From Collybia mongolica (lineage: Eukaryota; Basidiomycota; Agaricomycetes; Agaricales; Clitocybaceae), in assembly GCA_013420905.1 (NCBI GenBank), contig JAAXNY010000009.1, positions 1,922,001 to 1,986,000 on the forward strand: a stretch of DNA of 64,000 nucleotides, given 5' to 3'. A program made the translations under genes and the position numbers. The notes under the pieces were generated by a model that saw nothing but the letters and a program-made list of their open reading frames with translations, had not been told where the DNA came from and did no database searches. This document shows, piece after piece, positions 12,831 to 23,935 of the stretch (positions are counted from its first letter, which is position 1; each line of letters starts with the position of its first letter).

Positions 12831-13640
12831 ATGTCTTATACTCACTACACCCCGCCACCTGGCACTCACCCACCTCCGACTTCGACAACTTATCCGTATG
12901 GCACCCCGTATGCTCCTCATGGCGCATATCCTCAAACTCCGGGAGCATACTCTTATCAGCCACAGGCCTACCAAACTGGCGTCACTGGTTATGGCTGGCC
13001 TTACCCGTACGCCACTTATATGCCACACGCTCAACAGATGCATGCACAACGGCCTACCACGCAGACTACAGCCACGACGATACATACATCAGCAACCCCT
13101 GTACCAACCCCAGCATCACAGCGGACCACCACATTCACTTCTTATACACCCTCATATATGAGGGAGAACGTTGGGGTGACTTCTACCGGAGGTGGAGCAA
13201 CACGCGGTTCACGCAAACAATCCAATGTCAAGGGATTATTCACAAAGGACTGTGAGATGAACCAAATAACGTCATGGCGGGCGCATGTTGACCCCTCATT
13301 TTAGTGAAGAACCTCATGTACGGTTTTGGTGATGATCGCAACCCAGCTTCAGATACTGTTAATGTTATGGAAGAGATACTCATTGAATTTATCACCGATG
13401 TTGTGCGTTCGGTTACAGTATTCGTGGCTTGTCGCTGAAATTAGTCTATAGTGTCAAACCGCCGGTACATCATCGCGGAAAACTCGCTTATCTATTGAAG
13501 ACTTGCGCAGGGCGCTATCACGGCCTGCGGACGCGAAGAAGCTTGCCAGGATGGAGGAATTATTATTCATGCAAGAGGATATCAAACGAGCTCGTGCTCA
13601 ATTCTTAGATCCAGACAGTCAAAACCCTAATGAATACTAG
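12831..13640 (+). CDS. TAF13: TFIID subunit TAF13
   Basis: TAF13 is the histone-fold subunit of TFIID that pairs with TAF11 and contacts TBP. Exon 1 (12831-13251) encodes MSYTHYTPPPG and a roughly 130-residue Tyr/Pro/Thr-rich extension, then KGLFTKD; the donor GTGAGA and acceptor TTTTAG join to exon 2 at 13305, giving LKNLMYGFGDDRNPASDTVN and ILIEFITDV. Exon 3 continues CQTAGTSSRKTRLSIEDLRR and KLARMEELLFMQEDIKRARA, stop TAG 13638-13640. This is the complete TAF13 histone fold with the usual C-terminal helix. Human TAF13 is 124 residues, so the long low-complexity N-terminus is the unusual part. The frame is open further upstream with non-ATG codons, but ATG 12831 is the only convincing start. 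Confidence 0.93.
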
Positions 13641-14162
13641 ACTAATGATGTAAAACCACTGCTCCCATATGCACACAATTAAGTAGCCTTCGCCGCCGGT
13701 CTCTCCAACATGGTTTTTTTTGTTGCGACTTATTCGGATTTTAGCCATGGTGCAGAATCTGGAATCTCGGCGTGTGCTATAAATTGCCTACTAGGGTTTT
13801 AACTTGAGTTCTTAGTGGGGCCGCAGTTCCGAGAAGACACGACAACTTCCCGTGTTCTATGACATCGCCTGTAGCCCGTCATGGCTCAGATCCCGGGGGC
13901 GATGTGTGCGTGATGACTATGTAGGGTCGAAGACGGCAAAGTGTGGTAATTCCATTGGCTCGTGCTATAATGAGATTACTATGACATGTGAGCTTGACTA
14001 CCATTTCAGCATAATTGTGTACGTCAACGGTCCCCATAAGTGAAATATCACTCCTCCATTGCGTCGTCCTGTTCCCCGTATTCTTCCTGATTATCCTGCT
14101 TGGCTGTTCGGGCTTGGACTCCTGGTAAAAACCATAAGCTAACCGGATCATCCCAGGAGAAT
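13641..14162. other. Intergenic between convergent TAF13 and RRM gene
   Basis: 522 bp between two stop codons. It should contain both 3' untranslated regions. No convincing ORF, repeat or structured RNA was found; a TGATGA sequence near 13911 resembles a C box but has no matching D box nearby. Confidence 0.5.
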
Positions 14163-14716
14163 CTACGGGAACAAACCACCACTCTGAGCCAATGGTTTCA
14201 AATTGTGTTGTAACCATTCCTCTGACTCCCAGACTGCGACAGAGATGAGTTTAAAACATGACAAGAATAGTAGATCTTTCTTAACACACCAGCCCTATTT
14301 CCGCCGAGCTGCGCGGGGCCTTTCATGGGTCTCGCCAGATTGACTTTGATGACCTTGCCGCGCAGCTCGTTCAAGTCCATGTTGTCTATCGCGTCTTGGG
14401 CATCTGCTGATGAGCCGTAAGTAACGAAAGCAAAGCCACGATGTTTCGCCTCTTGAATTACATGAATAGCAGGTCTTCGGTTAGGTGAGATTCACCGACC
14501 AGTCTGTTGGTTGGGATTTGTTGCGGCTGACGGTAGTTGGACTTCGATTATATCGCCTGGCAAAAGTAATTGTACTGAATATGAAAGTATTATTGGTAGA
14601 TGGGTCAAAGGGTACGCACCGAAAGTTGAAAAGTTCTCGTAGATAATGGCTTCGTCCACATCCTCCCCGACCCCACCGACGAAGACAGTCTTTTTGGATT
14701 TAGTACCTTCTTCCAT
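14163..14716 (-). CDS. Small RRM protein, Cyp33/PPIE-type RNA-recognition motif
   Basis: Start ATG 14714-14716 ([20 protein letters not shown]). The RNP2 motif is VFVGGV and the RNP1 motif is HRGFAFVTY, with the Asp-Asn-Met-Asp-Leu helix and [13 protein letters not shown] strand that follow in the RRM of nuclear cyclophilin E. Three introns were placed: after STF (rejoining [13 protein letters not shown]), after QQT, and after GGNRA, where the last exon gives [20 protein letters not shown] and stops at TAG 14163-14165. The total is about 135 residues. No peptidyl-prolyl isomerase domain follows, so this is the stand-alone RRM form I recall from basidiomycetes. A nuclear RNA-binding role, perhaps with the spliceosome, is inferred from the family only. 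Confidence 0.85.
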
Positions 14717-15471
14717 GATCGTACTGGACTGTGGTGGCACCTGGACAAAGAGAGAGACGAGATTCACACGATGAACGGACGTTGAGAGCACGTGGAGATG
14801 ATTTTGCAAGGCTGATGGGGTCCTAAAAGAGGTGACTTCCTCTCATCTGTATGATCACCTTCCCTGACAATTCGCTGATTCTGCGCCATGCATTACATCG
14901 GCCAATCTCAGTCTATGCCGGTCAATTCATACTGCTCGTTTCGTATGGCCACTTTTCTCCGGAGAAACCCATCTGGCATATCTTCCTCGAACTTGTATAC
15001 GATTCTCTACGTACACATATCGCCAAGCTTGTCCTATCCCCAGTCAATTCTCGGTAGGTGGTGGATGCATTGAGCCTGAGAATCTATATCCAAATCACTC
15101 CTCCCTCCAATATACCGTTACTTTATCGGGAAGATCTTTCGGAATGCGGACAAAACGTTCAGCTTGTTGGTTGCCATTTCACCAACTTCGAATCCATGTT
15201 GAGGATATTCATCTCAAAAGCGATCGCAAAAGATTGATTTACTTTCCGCTCGTCTTCTCTTGACAGCTATGCCATACGCGGATGCCTCAATACTTAATCC
15301 AGGCCTTTAATACCCTTCGACTGCAAGTGTTTCTTGCGTCGGTATTCTACCCCAGGCCTCCTTACTTCATCGTGCTTGCGTCGTACTCGGCCCCTGGCTT
15401 ACCGTTTCTCCCCTCTTCATGAACCCATAAGCCTGTTTTTTAGCGTGTTTTACCCTCACAACATCTCGTCC
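14717..15471. other. Intergenic between divergent RRM and kinase-like genes
   Basis: 755 bp serving as promoter region for two divergent genes. Short ATG ORFs on the plus strand (14851-15073) give peptides without recognisable features. C/T-rich tracts near 15360-15470 precede the kinase start and may be its core promoter. Confidence 0.4.
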
Positions 15472-16695
15472 ATGCTCAGCCGTTGGAACCCTGACCCCGA
15501 ACACTTGCCACCGTCCCCTGCTTCTTCAGACTCCTCCTTTGACGAGGACGAGGTAAATCGCCGAATCACACCTTGTTGGCAGAACTATCGAAATGTCCTC
15601 AAGGCCCGTGGATTTCGGCTTGATACTGTTCGCGACGTCAAAGAATTCTATAAACTCCGCTCAGAAACCCAGCCATTTGACCACATTGACTCTCCAGTCT
15701 CGGGATATCTGCGAGCATGCGAAAAGACCGACGACGATGCTCTCTGCCCGGATGCAGGGCTGGTGAGTATAACGTTTATCCTATAGATTCGTCTGATTTG
15801 CTTATTTATCTATTTTTTCCTATGAGCCTGATAATCTATTTCGGGGATCTCGCATTTGTGATGGTCAAAAGATCATGGTCAAGGCTGTCCACATACACAG
15901 TCGAGAGTACGACGTTATACGTCTGTTATCGACGTCTCCACTTCGGCGCGACCCCTTGAATCACACAATTCGTCAGATAGTTTCTTCGTTGCTGCCTTTC
16001 GCAGGAAACACTGAACTGTGACATACTCTAGCCGTGTTAGATTTACTTGAACTTGTCAATGACGACGTTGTCCTGATTGTGATGGAGGAATGGTCGCCAC
16101 AGCTCATCACTGATACACCTTGTTGTTTGAGGCTATTTTTGTCCGCACTTCGTCAATGCATCGAGGTGAGTGTCCCGTCACGCGTGCCGGCACACCCATG
16201 GAAACTTAATACGAACTAGCATGCTGTATTCCTCCACAGAAATCATATCGCTCATCTCGACATATCTCTAAGGAACCTGCTGACAGATTATCAAGGCCGT
16301 TATGCCTACATCGACTACGAGCTAAGCCGCAGATTCAATGGAATACCCAACCCATGTTTGTACGGCTATCGCGGAACAGAGGTACCTCCTGAGTGCGAAC
16401 GAGGCGAATGTGCAGATCCCTACATGGTAGATGTCTGGGCTCTTGGTGTCCTCATTCTTCGCGCATCCAAGGTATGCTCAATGAGCGTCCCCTACGCAAA
16501 TCCTTCAGAGATGCTTACTTTGTCCAGTTAACAGGATATTATGTGCCAGAACTCATGCAGGTCGTCAAACCCATGCTACATGACGTTCCTCAACGTCGGC
16601 CGTCAATTCACTCTGTGCTACAAGCCTTCGATTGCATGGTTTCAATGATAAGAGAAAATCGTCTTCAGTCAACCTGCCGGGGCTCTCACCCATGA
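15472..16695 (+). CDS. Protein-kinase-like protein with altered DFG motif
   Basis: Starts at ATG 15472 (MLSRWNPDPEHLPPSPASSD); an in-frame GTG/TTG extension upstream is not used here. Exon 1 ends at 15762; the second exon begins CCTGATAAT, giving PDNLFRGSRICDGQKIMVKA, where the VK lysine fits the ATP-anchoring position. Later exons contain HIAHLDISLRNLL (catalytic-loop Asp and Asn present, HLD in place of HRD), AYIDYELSRRF (DYE in the place of DFG), GYRGTEVPPE (APE-like) and DVWALGVLILR. The protein is about 330 residues. I recall this as a family common in agaricomycetes and usually annotated only as protein kinase domain. The changed metal-binding motif leaves activity uncertain: it may be a weak kinase or a pseudokinase. 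Its end lies 114 bp from the convergent NSRP1 gene. Confidence 0.8.
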
Positions 16696-16809
16696 CCAAT
16701 ATCCATCTATGTCGAAGACATAATTAGATTAACCGTGTGCCATTAAGATATTCGCATGATCCAATAATTTACAGGAATATAATACAATCAATACAATCAA
16801 TCGAATCAT

Positions 16810-18054
16810 TCATGGTATTGGATTATGCGTTTCTTCCATCCGCTGCCGCTTTCGCTGGAGATACCGCTCGCGTGCACCCTGTACATCATCATCATTATTC
16901 CGTTTGGCCACTGTCCGACGCACAGCATCCTCTTCCATCATTCGTTTCTCCGATGCCACCCTGTATTCCTCGTCTTGTATCTGTTGTTGAATCTCCCGGG
17001 TTCTTCGTTCGTTAATCTCCTTTCGACTTGCTGCTGTGCCAACCGCCCTATGTGACCGAGCCGCGTCTCCATCTGTTACTATTACCTGTTGCTTAGTGGA
17101 CGGGCGCAGACCTAACCGCCGGGTATTTGGAGCAGAAAGGTTCAATCCAGCGGACAACAGGTCACGCTTGTCGACTATTTGGTTATCATCATTCAGTTCT
17201 ACATCCTTGCCTTGTTCTCGCGCGACCCTCGCAAGTTCTAGGTCCGAGACCGGCGTAAAGTCGGCTGGTTTCATTATCGTTAAATTGGGCATGGGGCCCT
17301 GTGGTCCAATGACACGTTTTTGGGCAGCTGCCACCGCAGCTTCATGGGTTTGTTCCGATTCTTCCAGCATTTTTCGATAAAAATGCGTCATGCCTGATGA
17401 CGTGCCCCCTGCCTTCCGTTGTTGTTCTAGAGAGTTTTAGAAAGCATGCCTAGAAGATGTTATCAAACGGGGACATACCTTCCCTCCGCTTTTCTTCTTC
17501 TTCCGCTCGTCGAACTTCCGCCATCTGATCTTTATAGGCTTGGGTTACGAACGCTTCCTTGTCCTTGAATTCATCGCCTTCTGCGGCGCGCTCTAGCTGC
17601 ATCATTTTTTCTTCAGCCCGCAGGTAATCCAACTTCCGGGTAGCGGCAGAATTTAGTAGATTGTGGATATACTTGGGCTAGAAAGTGGTAAATAGAGTGA
17701 GTGAGCCAGACAGAGTGATTTGACTATACACACCTTTCGCTCTTTTGCATCCACTTCTTTCGCTTCCTTCTGCTTTTGCTTTGCCTCCTGCATACGGTCC
17801 CATACCTCATCATATTCATAGACTGTTTCGTCCACTTGCTTTTCGGCCTCCATTCGTTTCCTCATGCTTTTAGACGATTCGATATTTTGGGCGAGAAGCT
17901 TCTTGTTCGCCGCAGTGTTACGATCAGCAGAGAGGGGCGTAGGTGCTGTATCGATGGGTTCAACATCGTCTCCAGAACCAAAAACAGCGGGACGTTTGAG
18001 TGACGGGGCTGATGGTGCTGGTTTCGGCTTGTTGAGGGAAAACGAGAGTTTCAT
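16810..18054 (-). CDS. Nuclear speckle splicing regulatory protein 1-like (NSRP1/CCDC55)
   Basis: Start ATG 18052-18054 (MKLSFSLNKPKPAPSAPSLK, then RPAVFGSGDD). The conserved N-terminal coiled-coil block (formerly DUF2040) follows: YEYDEVWDRMQEAKQKQKEA, then PKYIHNLLNSAATRKLDYLR, RKLDYLRAEEKMMQLERAAE and GDEFKDKEAFVTQAYKDQM. After two further introns the last exon (16810-17391) encodes MTHFYRKMLEE, the end of the family block, then a Lys/Arg/Glu-rich C-terminal tail ending ERYLQRKRQRMEETHNPIP. In animals NSRP1 regulates alternative splicing in nuclear speckles; a nuclear mRNA-processing role is inferred here. The composition is dominated by charged helices. It is divergent from MTR3, with 79 bp between starts, so the two probably share a promoter. 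Confidence 0.88.
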
Positions 18055-18133
18055 TTGGAAGTGAGTGAGCGGAGTTCGAATAATTTCTCTGCTGGCCAGT
18101 TGAAAGCCTGAAGCAAATGTTCCGTTAACTACC

Positions 18134-19185
18134 ATGGCTCAAATAGGATTCGACCGCAGGCGTATCAATGGGCCCGAAGAAAGTCATATCCCGGTGTTTG
18201 ATTCGGAAGGCGACAAAATATGGAGCTTGGGCCAACCGCGGAACGGACGGCGTCCAACAGACATCCGACCAATGTGTAAGTTTGTGTCCAACCTCTAGGT
18301 TCAATCTGGTTATATACAACAATTACCTAGTCCTGCAACCTAGGTTAATCGACCAAGCGAACGGATCTGCGTATGTCGAAACCCAACGAACAAAAATCGC
18401 GTGTGCCATGTTTGTTCAAATATTTGATCACATTCACGATAAGGATGCTCAAGTGCTTGCCTTTCTTATCTAGCTACGGTCCACGACAATCAAAAAATGC
18501 TGCATACAGTGAAAAGGGTAGACTGAATGTGGAGGTCAAATTTGCTCCATTTTCATGTGGACGTCGGAGAGCACCGATGCGTGTATGACTTTTGATTATT
18601 CCTCGAAACGAGTGATGTAAATTTTCACAGATTTCAGGATGCAGAAGATAGGTCCATCGGTGTTGCTATCTACCAAGCTCTGGTCTCATCCGTGCGGCTA
18701 GAACTTGTGCCGAAGGCTACAATCGATATATTTCTCACCATTATCGAGGCTGATGGACTTGAAGGGTGCATCGCATCTGGAACTGTAGCTGCGAGTACCG
18801 CTCTCGCAGATGCAGGTATTGAAATGATTGGCCTTGTTATGTCATGTGCAGTGGTGGGTGAAACAGCATATAATGCAAAAGTTGTTTTTTTAATATTAAT
18901 TTTCGGTCCCCAGTCCATTACAGGACAAGAAATATGGTTAGATCCCAATGAAGAAGAAGCCAGGTCCTCAAAAGGCATTCTGGTGCTCTCGTGTATGCCC
19001 GCTCTGGGAACCGTTACCAGCGTGTGGCAATCTGGTCAAATGAAGTCAGATGAGGTGCTGAAGGTAAGTATCAATATTTCTTTCGAATGAATGCCTGTTG
19101 ATTTTTAAAGTGCATGGATATATGCCAAGAAAAGTGTGCTGAGATTCATTCTGTAGTCGCTCAGACTCTGCTCGAGAACTTTTAG
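18134..19185 (+). CDS. MTR3: Exosome core subunit MTR3 (EXOSC6), RNase PH fold
   Basis: MTR3 is one of six RNase PH-like subunits forming the ring of the eukaryotic RNA exosome, catalytically inactive but needed for RNA threading. The protein opens MAQIGFDRRRINGPEESHIP, matching the RRIRGPEESQ start of the human subunit. Following exons give LIDQANGSAYVETQRTKIAC, then YGPRQSKNAAYSEKGRLNVE and VKFAPFSCGRRRAP, which is the RNase PH core, and IFLTIIEADGLEGCIASGTV with the ALADAGIEMIGLV helix. The last exon is CMDICQEKCAEIHSVVAQTL, ending LENF, stop TAG 19183-19185. Introns are short with GT-AG ends. All the expected conserved blocks are present and no frame break was seen. Confidence 0.93.
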
Positions 19186-19531
19186 GTGTTCGGTCGAAGC
19201 CTGTCCATTAGCTCCCAGCCAATGATCAGGAGCATCATTTGGTGCCCATGATTTTACTATTACAGCCGAACAGACAAGTGCTCAGACATTTGAAGTCGCT
19301 TTACGATATATTTTGTAGCATTGATATTAACATAAGAACGAATATCAATCACGACTGGAAGTACACACTAGATAGAACACGCGAGCACGTTTATGTAAAT
19401 GGCCTATATCTTTTGACACGAAATCATTTGATGGTTGGATTTGTCAAATTGACAGACGCCTTTACGTTGTCATAACCCAATTTCCACCTTTTTGGAGAGC
19501 TCATTTCGTCTCGTCACACGCACGGCTGTTC
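19186..19531. other. Intergenic, MTR3 to permease
   Basis: 346 bp of AT-rich sequence between two genes on the same strand, presumably the MTR3 terminator and permease promoter. A 78-codon open frame crosses it but begins with GTG and resembles no known protein. Confidence 0.45.
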
Positions 19532-21907
19532 ATGACAAGTATAACGAGAGGCAGCTATGTTCCTCTCAAATCTAGAACATCCCCACCGTCGTCCCGTTCG
19601 TCTCACGACTCTGACGAAGATTCATTACAGGCGTTAGAAATCTCTGAAGGACCAATTATTAACCCAGTTAGCTTTGTACGGTATGTATTCAATACAAATT
19701 GCAGAGTAAAGCTCACACCTGTCGTTTCAACATAGCGGGCGATCTTACTCTGGGTCAGGGTTTGAGTTCCAACACGATCTGGTAAGCCGGAAACATTGTT
19801 ATTCCATGACATTCCAAGTTGATGGGACCACATCAAGCTACCACTGAGCACGAGTCTCACCGACCCAGATGTAATACATGGAGAAGGCAACGAGAAGAAC
19901 ATTGGACTCATAAATGGTAAGTACCCTTTAGCTCGTTAATACTATCTGATAACACATGGTCCCCAAGGTATCGCACTCGTCGTGGGCCTTCAGGCAAGTT
20001 ATACGAAGCTATACCGTGGAACTTGTGGGTAACGATATAATATGTGCAGATAGGATCTGGCATATTGTGCGTGCTTTTCCTAAAACAGGAAGTAAAAGCT
20101 GATCCAAGACATGAAGCTCTTCACCAGGGATTATAATTGCGAATACCAACAGCGTCGGGGCAAGTTTGATTGTATGGCTGCTATCTGGTCTCCTGGCGTG
20201 GACAGGCGCGAGTAGTTATGCTGAATTGGGGTCTGCCATTCCATTAAATGGTGGTGCGCAGGCGTATCTCTCATACGCATACGGGCCACTTGTCTCTTAT
20301 CTATTTGCATGGACGGCCATCATTGCTTTGAAACCGGGTACTACGCTCCCGTCTAATTTTTAAAGTTGGAGTTTGACCAAGTATTCCAGGTTCCAATGCC
20401 GTCATCAGCCTTATTTTTGCGGAATACATTAATCGTATCCTTTGGGCTTCTGCGCGTGCTGAGGTATCGCCGGACAACATCCCACAATGGGCTATCAAAA
20501 CCACCGCAGTTGGAGCTGTTGTCGTTGTCACCATTATTTGCATTGCCACACGCAAACTAGGTTCTAGAGCTGCTGTTGTTTTTACCACTGTAAAGGTAAG
20601 TTGATCTTCATATTAACAATTAGCAAACACCAATAAACATTAGGTTGCTACATTGGTGAGCAATTCCTCACCGAACCAGTATTGTCTTTTGCAATATCTG
20701 CTATCAATAGATATCCATCACTATTCTAGGCATTGTTCAATTTGCACGTGGAAAAGCGTCTACGTCTTTTCGCCAGCCATTGTTTCAAGGTACAAGTACA
20801 AGCCCATCATCGTGGTCGCTTGCACTATATTCTGGTTTATGGGCGTTTGATGGTTGGGACCAAACAAATTATGTTGGAGGGGAAATGACTAATCCAGAAA
20901 AAAACATACCACGGGCCATACATTCAAGTATGGCCCTTGTCACGGTCAGCTCAAAAGCATTTCTCCCTGCTAACCCGTTTTCACGTATAACAGATTCTCT
21001 TTATCACTGCAAATCTTTCGTATTTCGCAGTCCTAGACCAGGTATGCTGTCCAAGTTTCCGCGGCCTACTCTTGAATCACGCTATCCAAGGCCACAGTAA
21101 GCTTGAGTAATACCGTGGCAATGGACTTCGGCAAGGCTCTTTTCGGTCCAATTGGTGGTACTGTTTTTGCGTTTATGGTTGCTTTCTCGTGTTTTGGAGC
21201 CTTGAATGGTGGGTGATTAGTCCCAACTAAGCGCAATTATTATAACTATACACCCCATAGGTGCCTTCTTTACGTCTTCACGTTTGATATACGCTGCAGG
21301 TCGCGAGCGGTTTCTCCCGGCGCTATTTGGGCGATTGCATGCGACCCGAAAGACTCCACTAAATGCCGCACTTCTGCAGTCTTCAATTACCATTTGCTTC
21401 ATTCTCATTGGTGGAGGATTTAGATCTCTCATTAATTTTGCTGTTGTCGCATCGTGGGCGTTCTATTTCCTCACAGTCAGTGTCCAGTTGTGATCCTAAA
21501 GTGCCACATGGTTCACACTTTCCCACAGGTCCTTGGACTTGTCATTCTACGCTTGAAAGAGCCGCTGCTGGAAAGGCACGTGGAACTTGTTCCTTGTGCC
21601 GTTTTCACTAATAACTCTTGACTAGACCATACAAGACTTGGATCATCACACCATTGACTTTCTGCGGAGTACGTTACTAATCGCTGCATCCTCGTAATTT
21701 ACTTATGGTTTCCCCAGGTCGCACTTTTCCTTCTCTGCATGCCGATCTTAGCAGCTCCCATAGAGGCCGTCGCTGTTTTAGGTCAGTTCTGACATTTTGC
21801 AAAGTTAAATCACTCTACATCTTTCCGCAGGGTTTGTTCTTGCAGGCGTGCCTGTGTATTATGCTACGAAACAAAATAATGCTGATTGGCCTATATTCGG
21901 TGACTGA
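19532..21907 (+). CDS. LAT-family amino acid permease, methionine permease (MUP1)-like
   Basis: Start ATG 19532 (MTSITRGSYVPLKSRTSPPS). The Ser-rich cytoplasmic N-terminus continues through GRSYSGSGFEFQHDL to EKNIGLING, then the APC-superfamily core: a glycine-rich GSG segment in the first helix, WLLSGLLAWTGASSYAELGS, AIPLNGGAQAYLSYAYGPLV and SYLFAWTAII. GLWAFDGWDQTNYVGGEMTN precedes the NPEKNIPRAI loop, the hallmark of the family. Further helices include FGPIGGTVFAFMVAFSCFGA, SRLIYAAGRERFLPALFGRL and WAFYFLTVLGLVILRLKEPL, and the C-terminus is NADWPIFGD with stop TGA 21905-21907. About 12 membrane helices and many short introns. Methionine or other neutral amino acids are the likely substrate by family; the sequence does not settle specificity. 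Confidence 0.87.
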
Positions 21908-22311
21908 CCTTGTTGAAGCCAACCGGTTGCATTTGATAACCCGCATTCCCTCTAGCTTGGATATTGCGGTGTCTAGACAGAATACATGGGCGACGACCAA
22001 CGGAGGATGGATGGGAAGCGATTGCAACGGAGGGCGATGAACCTATAGAGATGGTCGAAGGTCGAAGCTATAGATAACATCAAATAATTCAATATACCCT
22101 GGACCTTGATTTACTTTGTGAAATACCCAGCAGGATTTCTATAGAATTTTTCCCGAAGTTGTTATCAAGAGCCCAAATCAATCGAGCGAACCCCCGGCCA
22201 ACTTTTTTTTCGATGGAGTCGCGGCCATAGCAAACTACAGGTTCTCATGGGTTCCCTACTTTTTAGGCTAGCCAGCCCAGGTACCTTCCTCAAAACTAAA
22301 CTTGGGCAGTA

Positions 22312-22324
22312 CAGTCAAACCTGC
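22312..22324 (+). repeat. Left terminal inverted repeat of candidate MITE
   Basis: CAGTCAAACCTGC, preceded by TA. Identical to the reverse complement of 22861-22873; including the TA and one further base on each side, 16 bp match in inverted orientation. Confidence 0.65.
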
Positions 22325-22860
22325 CATAATCGCAATTTTTTTGTGGAAGTCAAAAAGTATGGGTCGTTACAGGGAGTCGTTATATGGTCAGCTCACAGCG
22401 CTGTATCCAGTCATTATTGTGCATTTAGGATATATTTTATTATATGTAGTTCTTAGACATGGTTAACGTCTATGGTGTCTATATGTTTGACTGAAATATT
22501 CAGTGGTGGCAGTAGGTTTAAGGGAACTGAGCTCGTTGAGATGTGTTTGGTGGCCGTGCTTGCAAGAAAGGCCTTCGAGGTCTAATTTCTGGGAAAATCC
22601 TAAATGGACAGACCCTGATCAAGTTATTTTAGTTTTAGGGGTTTAAACTTGTTCTCTTGGCAATTGGGGCGCAACGACCCTGCCTGACATGATTAAGGCT
22701 GGATAGGGCTGGATTATCAGCCGGATGATACATGAATTATGGGTTATGAACCCCAGGGCCTGCGGGCTATGGGATATGTGAGGGAGCACGAATGTCCCCG
22801 CAAACCAAGTTAGTGGAAGCTCCATTCCTATGGGTTATTATAAGTATGGCGATGGCAACT

Positions 22861-22873
22861 GCAGGTTTGACTG
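22861..22873 (-). repeat. Right terminal inverted repeat of candidate MITE
   Basis: GCAGGTTTGACTG, followed by TA. Exact inverted copy of the left terminus at 22312-22324. Confidence 0.65.
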
Positions 22874-23782
22874 TACTAATTTGCGAAACGATGAATAGTG
22901 AGGCTGGTGGAGCACAATCTGTCTAGTCTCCCGTAGGCAGACCAAACAAAGGAAGATGGTCGTTCCTTCATATATGCAATCTGCCTGACATCATGTAGGG
23001 GTTGAAACACCAACCCGACATCCTTACTTATGGATCGTATCAGACTGTGCGCGACATCAGTATTACTCAGGCAAGCTGATAAGTATCATGATCACAAGAT
23101 TGGATTTGAGATTGAACCAAACCTAAACCTGTACCTGGACTGACATGACGAAGTATGGAAGTCTTCAAGTTGTGCTGGTTTGGTCAATGGGTCGATAACG
23201 GTCGGGATTCAATATTTAAATATTCAGGCCTCAGGGATAAAAAGATGTAGGTTCAGAGAATCCAAAGTTGATCGAACGAACGTTAGTGAAGCATTGATGA
23301 AACAAGCATGCCGCATGTTTCTCTGGCGATAACACGCTTTGAAAGTCCTAGTTGCCAGCCTTTATAGGCACAAATTTTCAACAATGACTGATAGTCTGCC
23401 CTGCATATATGGTCCCAATCTTTGGAGAACCTGATTGGAGTCGTCCGTGTCAACAACTAGAGTAGGCCTAGGGCCACGGATATTTTGGTTATATAAGCAA
23501 CAGGCCCCGGAATATTTTTTTACATAGAGCGAGAACTCAGAAAAAGCCGTTTTCTCAGCTCTAAATATTCTTCTCGATTTCGGTAACCACTGAATTTGCC
23601 CATTGTCATACAGATTGCACATCATACCAGTACTGAAAGCGGTGTTCATTCTGGAAAATCACATTTGCTTCCATTCACTTCCATGGCATCGCAATGCTGC
23701 TAGTGTTTGACCGAAATCATACCTCTATACTAAATGTCGGTCCGGTGATGTCCGGTTGACGCAATCACAGCCCCAGAATGCT

Positions 23783-23788
23783 TATAAG
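23783..23788 (+). promoter_or_regulatory. Possible TATA element upstream of ATX1
   Basis: TATAAG within CTTATAAGATAAAG, about 150 bp upstream of the ATX1 start. Position and sequence suit a fungal TATA box; there is no other support. Confidence 0.3.
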
Positions 23789-23935
23789 ATAAAGTTGCTC
23801 TTTCAAGTTGATCACCTCTTAACACCCACAAATTTTCATACCCAAATCAGTGAACCTGTTTGATCTCAGGGAACCAACGACTACTCCCGCTAATCTTTAT
23901 GTTTGTTCAGATATCGTTCAGACTTGAAAGTCGAA

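Larger units (their letters stand above)
22312..22873. mobile_element. Candidate non-autonomous Tc1/mariner (pogo-like) MITE with TA duplication
   Basis: A 562-bp segment begins CAGTCAAACCTGC (22312-22324) and ends with the exact reverse complement GCAGGTTTGACTG (22861-22873). Each end is flanked by the dinucleotide TA (22310-22311 and 22874-22875), the target-site duplication of Tc1/mariner elements. The first bases after the left end (CATAATCGCAAT) are loosely echoed on the right. The interior has GTCGTTA-type words that recall subterminal parts of pogo-like elements, and no transposase reading frame. It lies between two genes in a gene-poor interval, as MITEs often do. A chance 13-bp exact inverted match with TA on both sides is unlikely but not excluded without copies elsewhere. 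Confidence 0.6.
21908..23935. other. Gene-poor interval between permease and ATX1
   Basis: About 2 kb without a supportable gene. It contains the MITE-like element described separately (22312-22873). The remaining sequence is unique-looking. A 95-codon ATG ORF on the minus strand (23362-23649) has no recognisable motif and was not accepted. Confidence 0.5.

Noticed and set aside
13905..14000. Possible box C/D snoRNA (TGATGA near 13911)
   Set aside because: No CTGA D box at a suitable distance and no terminal stem.
14851..15073. Overlapping short plus-strand ORFs upstream of the kinase-like gene
   Set aside because: Peptides lack any motif; no splice continuation into a gene.
23362..23649. 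95-codon minus-strand ATG ORF in the gene-poor interval
   Set aside because: No recognisable domain, no intron structure like the neighbours, and no supporting promoter signal. An ORF of this length occurs by chance.
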